Source: Echinarachnius parma (lineage: Eukaryota > Echinodermata > Echinoidea > Clypeasteroida > Echinarachniidae). Taken from it: a stretch of 64,000 nucleotides of DNA. The translations under genes were made by a program, and so were the position numbers. The notes beneath the pieces were generated by a model. The model was not told the DNA's origin. It saw only the letters and a program-made list of their open reading frames with translations, and did not search any database. The DNA is taken from positions 62,001 through 126,000 of the forward strand of contig JBAMJV010003356.1 of assembly GCA_037951105.1 (NCBI GenBank), read 5' to 3'. This document shows, piece after piece, positions 1 through 8,300 of this stretch (position 1 is its first letter; each line of letters begins with the position of its first letter).

Positions 1-309
1 TAATGAATCGGAGATAGGCGCCGCCTTATGTGCCAACATTGGCACGGGAAGGACTTTAACTTTTAACTAACTGCTCGGTCGACATTAATTCATATCTTAC
101 CAGTCAGCCATCACTCCCCATCTTTTGAATGCTGTCATCTGAGTCCTGATAGCTTTCCTCGCAAACTTCCTGGCTGTATTAACAACGACAAGAGATGTTG
201 GAAAGTAAAATCATTAAAAGATGCATTAGCGCTTGATTTCCATCTCAAATTCATTTCAACAGCAATGATTATGATAATGACTGCAGAACCTAAGAGTGTG
301 ATGCAATAA

Positions 310-490
310 TTATGAAGATCTTATATTGATAATGATAATTTTAATGAAGAAAAAGATGATGACAAAGATCATTTTAAGGAAAAAGATGTGATGATGATGA
401 TGAGGATGATGAGGATGATGATGATGATCATCATCATCATGAACATGATGATCTGATGATGATGATGTCGATGATGATGTCCACGATGAT
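310..490. repeat. GAT/ATG trinucleotide-rich low-complexity tract
   Basis: Imperfect runs of GAT, ATG and CAT, densest at 385-480. The polar ORFs that cross it on both strands are by-products of the repeat. Confidence 0.85.
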
Positions 491-566
491 GACAAAGACT
501 ATAACATACGCAGTGATGATGTAGCCACTCCAAACAGAGATAATATACACATAAAAAATGAAATTT

Positions 567-674
567 GTACCTTTATGCCTAATCTCCAGGGGCGACAACT
601 TCCTAAAATCATTCTCAGATTCGGCGAGTGCTTTCAGTTCTATGGGGAGACCATGGCAGTCCCAGCCAGGCACA
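567..674 (-). pseudogene. Truncated copy of the IARS2 GWDCHGLP exon (copy A)
   Basis: Matches the donor-side two thirds of exon 779-938 ([16 protein letters not shown], then [16 protein letters not shown]) and keeps a donor-like CATAAAG|GTAC. The acceptor-side part is replaced by unrelated sequence after about 674. The reading frame is open across the match. Confidence 0.75.
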
Positions 675-778
675 GAATAAACATCAAACAGAAATTGGTG
701 TTCATTTATTGTTTCTCCCATTATTATAACTGGTACCTTTATTCCAACCTGCACATTTTTTTTCCATTCAGCCCTTAC

Positions 779-938
779 CTTTATGCCTTATCTCCAGAGG
801 CGACAGCTTCCTGAAATCATCCTTTGATTCAGTGAGTGCTTTCAGTTCTATGGGGAGACCATGGCAGTCCCAGCCCGGCACATAGTTCACCTTGTAACCT
901 CGCATCAACTTGTAGCGGTTGATAATGTCCTTCACCAC
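779..938 (-). CDS. IARS2: IARS2 exon with GWDCHGLP motif
   Basis: 160 bp, phase 0 in and phase 1 out. The acceptor is GTTCCCAG|GTGGTG and the donor CATAAAG|GTAAGG. It reads [16 protein letters not shown], then [16 protein letters not shown], ending LSPLEIRHK. Among four related copies in this window this is the only one with both splice sites, full length and an open frame, so it is taken as the functional copy. Confidence 0.86.
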
Positions 939-1852
939 CTGGGAACAGAGACAGAAAATAGATAAAAATAATGACAATGCCTTCAGCCTTTTACAGGAAC
1001 AAGAGTCTGTCAGCATTCCCTATGTGCTAGTCCAATATTGGACTTTATGGGGTGCCAGCTTCCTAAAAAAATAATCGTCCTTCGATTTGGCGAGTGCATT
1101 TAGCTCTATAGGGAGACAATGGATGTCCCAGCCTTGTAACCTTGCTTCAACTTGTAGCGGTTGATAATGTCCTTCAACACCTGGGAACGAGTGCCTTCAG
1201 TTCTATGGGGAGACCATGGCAGTCCCAGCCAGGCACATAGTGCACCTTGTAACCTCGCATCAACTTGTAGGGGTTGATAATGTCCTTCAACAACTGGAAA
1301 CAGAGGCAGAAAGTAGATTAAAGGGATCTAGTAACATTGTCCAAATCTACAAATCTAGTGTTTCTCTCATACCTTGTTGTATTTCTATTACCAATAGAAG
1401 CATGGAACAGGTTCTGGTTTTGGTTAGAAAGATATATGATTGAAGTGTTCAGATTTTAAACTATCCACTGGATAGTCATAAACATGTACAAAGTCAGTGC
1501 AATGAGTTAGGGAATATCGTTTGCATTTTTGCTCATTACTCGGCCATATAACATCCATTTAACGTGAAATTTTCAAAGGATATTCAGGACATGTCCAATT
1601 ACAAAACTACACATTTTACCAAGCACTCCGCACGTTCTGCACATGCGAACAAAGTTACTAGATCCCTTTAAAATGTATTTGTTTCAACAATCATTTTGAC
1701 AGTGATGTTGTAGTGAAATTTGTGTATACCTTATTGAGGGCATGCCCAACGTGGGGATCACCATTCGCGTAGGGCGGGCCGTCATGTAGGATAAAACTCT
1801 CCTCTCTTGCTTCGTATTGCTGCCAGGAGTACAGAGAATCGAAGCCACAAGC
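779..1852 (-). CDS. IARS2: Mitochondrial-type isoleucyl-tRNA synthetase, partial gene (two exons)
   Basis: Class I aminoacyl-tRNA synthetase that charges mitochondrial tRNA-Ile; acts in the mitochondrial matrix. Two adjacent minus-strand exons (1730-1852 and 779-938) join in frame and carry the ATP-binding HIGH-type motif as HVGH in [19 protein letters not shown], followed by [16 protein letters not shown], which is conserved in bacterial/mitochondrial IleRS. The cytosolic enzyme differs here (PHYGH and [10 protein letters not shown]), so this is the organelle type. The exon carrying the transit peptide should lie to the right of 1852, but I could not find it; the catalytic and editing parts lie beyond the left edge. 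Three damaged copies of the second exon flank it, so the locus has been locally duplicated. It lies head-to-head with the plus-strand carrier fragment. Confidence 0.85.
1056..1191 (-). pseudogene. Degraded copy of the IARS2 GWDCHGLP exon (copy C)
   Basis: Resembles exon 779-938, with an acceptor-like GTTCCCAG|GTGTTGAAGG and the [11 protein letters not shown] start. It has a deletion around the VPGWDCHG codons and a scrambled donor side (run of A), so it cannot encode the motif. Confidence 0.7.
1192..1312 (-). pseudogene. Truncated copy of the IARS2 GWDCHGLP exon (copy D)
   Basis: Acceptor-side copy reading [19 protein letters not shown] and then [15 protein letters not shown] in an open frame. 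The donor-side third is missing, and it abuts copy C directly. It is followed within a few bases by a MITE at 1318. Confidence 0.72.
1318..1672. mobile_element. MITE, family with TTAAAGGGATCTAGTAAC ends
   Basis: Begins TTAAAGGGATCTAGTAAC and ends with the inverted GTTACTAGATCCCTTTAA, about 18-bp terminal inverted repeats, 355 bp in all, with no coding capacity. Its interior carries the family word ACCTTGTTGTAT followed by a reverse-complement-like ATTACCAATAGAAGC segment, shared with copies at 4026, 11330, 16557/17926 (split) and 53421. It sits in the IARS2 intron. Confidence 0.8.
1730..1852 (-). CDS. IARS2: IARS2 exon with HVGH motif
   Basis: 123 bp, 41 codons, phase 0 at both ends. The acceptor is TTCCATTCCAG|GCTTGT and the donor AATAAG|GTATAC. 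It begins [14 protein letters not shown] and ends HVGHALNK, covering the first part of the Rossmann-fold catalytic domain with the ATP-binding signature. Confidence 0.88.
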
Positions 1853-3960
1853 CTGGAATGGAAAGCAAAGAACAAATATTAATTTCATGAATGCATTCGT
1901 TTGTTGAATGTACATTTTATAACATCTTACAAAATGTATTCATATAATGAACAAATGAAATTAAATTAAATGAAATTTATTTACCAAACAACATCGCTTT
2001 TAAAAAATAACATAAATTACAGAGTAATCACAATTAAAATATATTCTAGTTGGTAAAAAAAGAACCAACAATAGCACTAGCAGAGCCTGTTAGATTTGAC
2101 GAAAAAAAATAAGCACAGCGGATTATAAATATTTATTTTAATAATTTTAATTTTAATTTCTAATATTATTATTAAAACATATATTAAAATATCTATTCCA
2201 ACTCTTAAAATAAAATACAAATTGTGGAAACGTAAATTCATAGCTATAATTAGTCTTTTAAAGGAGAAAATCAAAGAAAACCCCTAAATATGACGATATT
2301 CATATCTACAGAAAGCTTATAAGCCATATAATGAGCTTGACTGACATTCAAGCAATATAACGCGTCCATAAAAGCGAAATTAGGGTGAAAACATCACCCT
2401 ATTCCCAGGGACAAATTCGCTCAATCGCTACACGAAACGGCCTTTAGCTGTGACGTAAGAACCGGGCTTGAAGCCCAGGCGCCTGCCGCGGTTGTATGCA
2501 GATAAGCGTATAACATACCAGGCTGGAAAGACAAGCTTCAACTTATGTGCTATTTTTCCCTTACCAAGAATAAATTATAATACTACATTGTTTGTAATTT
2601 GCTTCTCATTTATATTTTCATCATGATATTCCAACAAATGTATTGTTTGTGACAAAAAAAGTTGAAAAAAGGTGAAAAAAGAAGGGGAAACTATACGACT
2701 GTGTCGTGCAGTAGGCCTGCACAGATTTTTTGCCAACATGTAGTTTCACTTTGACATATCAGACGGAGAATTTACCACTTCCATTATGAAAACAAACAGT
2801 TAATAATCATTATGAATCAAATGAAATTTTAAAAAAACGAAGAATAGTTATTACTTTAGTCGATCTATCATGGCTAGTTTCATGGTTTAGCTTGAAAAGT
2901 CGAGTGAATTAGATTCGCGATCTCCTGTGTTGTTACGATTCATCCGCGATTTCTCTGAACATTGGCAGCCGCATTACCTATACGGCTGATAGCGCTGGCG
3001 GATTTACATTTCCTGCGCGCGCATCAAAACAAACGAGTGCACGTGTTAGCTAGCTCCCAGCTAGCTAGCTTGCTCCTCCACGGATACTTCGAAGTCCATT
3101 AACAGGCTGTTTTGTTGAAATTCTTCATCCATGTTGAACTGTCAGATGTAATTCTAGAGCGAGATCGTGATCGTGTGGACTGTAGAAAGCTTCGAATATA
3201 GCGCATACGTTGGAACTATTTTTAGTTCAACAACATACACAATATGCATAGTATACGGCCGGGTATACGATCGTGCGCTTGCATGTATTTCTCGATGGAC
3301 AAAACTTTTACGAAACGAAACAAAACCAAAACAAAACGGTGAGAAATACACTATTCTACCAGTTATTGACATATTGAAATGGATAAGAAATATTATATAT
3401 TGTTATAACAAAGGCAATTCTAGCTCGGAACATGATTCTACTAAGTAATTTTCTTTTGAAACACAGCTATAATAGATTTGTTTTTCATACTATCTCCGTG
3501 TACATATGAACAACAATTCGGCAAAATGGATTGAGTTGTAAACAGTTATTTTACGGAGATTGACACTTTTTTCAATGCCAATAATGACATGAATATTGAC
3601 ATTAGGATATGTTTCAGGACATGAGAGGACAACTGTGTGTCAGATATTGATTATTCAGGCAATATTCAATCGTTTTGAGAGAGTAGAACTGCGTCCACTC
3701 TATGAACAATTGCGTGTAGATCGCCGTTCGAGCTAGCGCTGTCGGGAGCGCAAAGCCCGGCTCTTACGTCACGCACAGAGCCACTTTGCTTTGCCGATTT
3801 CATGGTAAAGGGGAGGGTCAATTCACTCAAATTTCATTTTCATAAAACATGAAACTGAACACTTTCATGACTTGTTAACTGCACAAATTGCTTTAATAAC
3901 TCATTCTATCATAGAATAAACCATAATAACTTGATTCTATTCCCTATGAATTTCTACTTT
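1853..3960. other. Non-coding stretch between IARS2 exons and carrier fragment
   Basis: No exon recognised on either strand. It is AT-rich, with a relatively GC/CpG-rich island near 2930-3110 (CGCGATCTCC, GCGCGCGC, a GTGCACGTG E-box). Two imperfectly inverted segments (about 2440-2475 and 3750-3775) share a TGACGTAAGA.CCGGGCTT core that includes a CRE/ATF-like TGACGTAA. It may hold the IARS2 promoter and first exon, but nothing proves this. Confidence 0.5.
2930..3110. promoter_or_regulatory. CpG-rich segment, possible promoter
   Basis: Local rise in CpG (TTCGCGATCTCC, CCGCGATTTC, GCGCTGGCGG, TGCGCGCGCATC) and an E-box-like GTGCACGTGTTAG in otherwise AT-rich DNA, upstream of the minus-strand IARS2 exons. 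Position and composition are the only evidence. Confidence 0.2.
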
Positions 3961-3977
3961 AAAGGGATCTAGTAACA

Positions 3978-3998
3978 GCTTCTTTGGGCTCTACAGAG
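3978..3998 (+). pseudogene. Carrier exon remnant encoding FFGLYRG, flanked by two MITE ends
   Basis: CTTCTTTGGGCTCTACAGAG followed by a good donor (GTAGGG). It encodes FFGLYR plus the first base of the next Gly codon, exactly the phase needed to join the exon at 5202 (GLPPQLVG). The exon should continue upstream, but the sequence directly before it is AAAGGGATCTAGTAACAG, a MITE end; another MITE begins about 30 bp downstream. Either a 20-bp microexon using AACAG as acceptor, or an exon cut by an insertion or assembly join. Confidence 0.5.
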
Positions 3999-4025
3999 GT
4001 AGGGAATTACTATTGGCAAACCCAT

Positions 4026-4446
4026 CTTAAAGGGATCTAGTAACATTATCAAAATCAACAAAACTTATTAGAACTCTAGCAGTTCTCACATACCTTGTTG
4101 AATTGTTATTACCAATAGAAGCATGGTACAGGTTTCAGATTTCAAAATTCTCTTTCTTTATAACGATATTTATGATTGAAATGTTTGAATTTGAAAGTCT
4201 CCCTGGGAGCATTTGAACTGAGTACAAAGTTATGGCAATGAGTCAGCAAATATCACTTTGCATTTTACCTCCTTACTCGGCCATAAAACATCCATTGAAC
4301 ATGAAATTCACACATCACTTAGTGGATATATTGGATCACAGAAATACACATTTTAAGCAATTCAAGTCAATTCAATTATGGTTTATTGGTGTCGTCAACA
4401 CTTTGTTACATTTTGCATGTGTCAATCAAATTACTAGATCCCTTAC
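4026..4446. mobile_element. MITE, TTAAAGGGATCTAGTAAC family (copy 2)
   Basis: Left end TTAAAGGGATCTAGTAACA, right end AATTACTAGATCCCTTA, same interior order as the copy at 1318. It lies in the carrier intron upstream of exon 5202. Confidence 0.78.
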
Positions 4447-5201
4447 CAAAAAAATACATGTAAAAGATAATATATTTTGAAGTAATAACACAGAAATGAG
4501 ATGAGACTACACGATTTTGAGGGAACACTTTTCTACAATACTTGGCAGTCATCTGCAATATTTTGCATATCTTAGCAATCAAATGTTGAAATAATGAAGT
4601 TGTATTGCACAAAATAATCCGCACATGGCAAGCAGCAGCATGAATCGATTGATGTATGTGCTGTGTAGTTAAGTGTACGTATGAGGGTGGGGGGAGGAGG
4701 TTGGTTAAGGCTGGTGTAAAGACTGTAACATTGGTGCAATATCAGCAATGTCATCATTTTGCATGAAATGTTTTGCAAATTTAGGGTTCAGATTTTGCCG
4801 CCTAAACCTTTTAAACTATTTTACCAATTTTAGCTAATTAGTTGGACCAATGTACATGCGTTCGTACATTTTCTGTTGCTGCTATTTTTGATTTAGGGTT
4901 CAGATTTTGCCATCTAAATCTTTTCTCATACTATATCATAAATATTTATCAATAAGTGGGGTCAATATTCATGTTTTCATAACTATTAAAAAATTGCTAT
5001 TTTGATTTTGGCGTTCAGATTTTGGCATAAAAATCAATATTATTTCTCAATTAGTTGGGCTAATATACAGGAAGGACAACACATTTCCCTTCTTGGTTGA
5101 AATGCATAATACTTTGATGAAAGAAAGGCAAACAGATTTAATGTAAGCAGGAGGTTTATATCATGGACTCACTTTTTCATTTTATGATTATTTCTTCCCA
5201 G
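4447..5201. other. Carrier intron, no gene
   Basis: AT-rich intron. From about 4780 to 5040 a degenerate about 110-bp unit occurs three times (TTAGGGTTCAGATTTTGCC, TTTAGGGTTCAGATTTTGCC, GGCGTTCAGATTTTGGC), each followed by an AATTAGTTGG or AATAAGTGGG word. Confidence 0.6.
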
Positions 5202-5335
5202 GTCTCCCTCCCCAGCTTGTTGGAGTAGCTCCAGAGAAAGCTATCAAGCTAACTATGAATGACTTGATGAGGGACAAGGTTCGGAGGAAGGACGGCACCT
5301 ACCCCTTCTGGGGAGAAATGCTGGCCGGTGGATGT
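5202..5335 (+). CDS. SLC25A12/13: Carrier exon A (end of repeat 1, start of repeat 2)
   Basis: 134 bp, phase 1 in, phase 0 out; acceptor TTCTTCCCAG|GTCTCC, donor GGATGT|GTAAGT. It encodes [18 protein letters not shown] and ends GEMLAGGC, the aralar loop and the first helix of carrier repeat 2. Confidence 0.92.
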
Positions 5336-8300
5336 GTAAGTATTTTTCAATTATCCTGAAAAATCCTCCTGAAATGTTCATTAAACTTAATATTCTGTTC
5401 ATTTATGGTTGCTGTAGCAACAAGATGGAACACGAAGGCTGTAGATGACAGCCAAAAATGTTGAGAGGAAGATGATGATGATGATGGTCATGAGGGTGGT
5501 AGCGGTGGAGGTGTCGATGATAATATTTGTATTATTATTTTTTTAAACATTATTATTATTCTTACTGTTGCCATTATCATAATATCATGATCATTATCAT
5601 CATCATCGTATCATCATTATTATTATGATTGTCATTGCAGGCTGGCGGTTCTCAGGTGATGTTCACCAACCCTCTGGAGATTGTCAAGATCAGACTACAA
5701 GTGGCTGGTGAGATTCAGATGGGCCCCAGGATCTCTGCCATCTCTGTCATAAAGGATCTAGGCTTCTTTGGACTCTACAAGGTAAGATGTCTGATGCAAT
5801 GCCAGAAATTAACTTCATGAAGGATCTAGGCTTCTTTGGACTCTACAAGGTAAGATGGCTGATGCAATGCCAGAAATTAACTTCATGAAGGATCTAGGCT
5901 TCTTTGGACTCTACAAGGTAAGATGGCTGATGCAATGCCAGAAATTAACTTCATGAAGGATCTAGGCTTCTTTGGACTCTACAAGGTAAGATGTCTGATG
6001 CAATGCCAGAAATTAACTTCATGAAGGATCTAGGTTTCTTTGGACTCTACAAGGTAAGATGTCTGATGCAATGCCAGAAATTAACTTCATGAAGGATCTA
6101 GGCTTCTTTGGACTCTACAAGGTAAGATGGCTGATGCAATGCCAGAAATTAACTTCATGAAGGATCTAGGCTTCTTTGGACTCTACAAGGTAAGATGGCT
6201 GATGCAATGCCAGAAATTAACTTGTTGTGCCCTTGTTGCCCAATCAGGCATGTAAACAAATGACTTTTCAAACTATGATGGCCCGAAACCTGAATCTGGT
6301 GACCCCAAACAAACAATAAACATAACAATTCTTGTATAACTGGTTGCCCATTCAGGCCAGTGGAATTAAACATCAATAAATTTTGGTGGCCTGAAACTAA
6401 TTTTTAGCGGCCCCTGGCCAGCGGGCGTGTGCTAATTTTAGCCATGTAAAGCAAATCTAGAAACTATTTATTTAAGGCCCTGTATTCACCTGGTAATGTG
6501 TGGGCCTTGTCAAACCACAGAATAGCCAAGTCAGACACTCAGACACTCCCTTAACTATAACAAAAGCCATCTCAGCTATGTTTGACTTTTGGGTGTGAGT
6601 GGGAAGGGCCTTAAGTCAGTTTTGGGTTAAATTCTGTTATGCATACAATGTTGTATTATATAATAATTTAAGCGAACATTCAACAACTATAAAAGAGAGC
6701 TACATGTACATTGGTTTCTAAGTGGCCTTCAAACTTTAAACATTATGATCTCTGAAATACAAAAAGTGACTTGGCGCCATTCTCTTTCTCAATAAAAAAA
6801 AATTGTTTCCTTCCTATGTCTGACAGGGATCAAGAGCATGTTTCATGCGTGATATCCCATTCTCTGCAATCTACTTCCCCGTCTACGCACATCTCAAGAA
6901 GCATTTCGCCAATCGCGATGGCCACAATTCAGCCGGCTCTCTTCTAGTAGCCGCTACGTTAGCTGGTGAGTGCAAATCAGTTTCATTTTAATTTCAAACT
7001 CTTAATCATAATAATAATGTAGCCATCAGGTTTTGGGGTCGAAGGTCAGGGTCACAGGGCTCATTATATATGCAAAAATGGCTTTTAATTGCAAAATTTC
7101 AAGAACTGAATTTCAGATTTAAATAAAAATTTGGTACGTGTATACATGTATCCTTGGGAGCCAATTACTTGCCTAGAATTTTAGGTCTTGACGTCAAAGG
7201 TTGTCGGACTAATTATTTATGCAAAAATAGCTTGCAAACATGATATTTTAAGAATCAGTTGACAGATTACCATAAAACTTGGTGCCAAAATATAATTTGG
7301 AGAGCTAAGGGACTGATTATATTTGGGGTCAAAAGTCCAAGGTCACAGAGCTCATTGTATATGCAAACAAAAATTTAAATTGTTAAACATAATGTATATG
7401 GGATCAGGGGTATACCGTATGATTGGTTTAGGAACTACCTTACTGGTCGCAAACAGTTCACACAATTTAATGATGTTAGTTCAGAAGTTTTACCTATAAC
7501 ATGTGGAGTACCACAAGGAAGTACACTTGGACCTTTATTATTCTTGATTTATGCAAATGATATTATTAATACATCCAATGTTTTACGTTTTGTTCTATAT
7601 GCAGACGATACTAATATTTTATTCTCTCATAAGGATGAAAAGGCATTGTATGATATTGTAAATAGTGAACTTTCTAATATATGTGATTGGTTTATGGCTA
7701 ACGACTACAAATTAATAGAGAAAAAACAAAATACATGATATTTCGTTCAAGTAATCAATATAATAATTCAAATTTAAATGTTCATATAGGTAATATAAAC
7801 ATTGATAAAATTAGTAAGATAAACTTTCTTGGGGTCATCATTGATGACCCACTTACTTGGACAGATCATATCAATAGCATTCGCAGGAAGATTAGTATGT
7901 CTATTGGCGTAATGCGTAAACTCCGCTCTATTCTTCCATTGAAAACTCTTTTCATGTTATACAATGCCTTCGTCTTGCCCTACTTAGATTATTGTAGTCT
8001 CGTTTGGTCTGTCACCAGTTCAGGCAACTTACAATGTTTACATACGTTACAAAAGAAAGCCATTAGAATATGTACTAATTCACACTTTCTCGCTCATACT
8101 TCCCCGCTTTTTAAAACTTTGAATTGTGTAACACTCCCTGATAGTATCTATTTGAAACTCGTGATTTTTATGTTTAAATTTGTGAATGACTTGTTGCCAG
8201 CCATTTTTAACCAATATTTTAAAAGAAATCACGCTATCCACCAGTTTCAAACAAGAAACAGAAATAATTTTGTCTTGCCATTTTGTCGTTTAGCATTGAA

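Noticed and set aside
437..754. Full IARS2 exon at the left edge
   Set aside because: Only the donor-side two thirds of the exon is present (567-674); the rest of the ORF is low-complexity GAT repeat.
3063..3132. Minus-strand mini-ORF starting MDEEFQQNSLLMDFEVSV
   Set aside because: 23 codons in the CpG-rich segment with no donor site I trust and no recognised family; could be an upstream ORF or chance.
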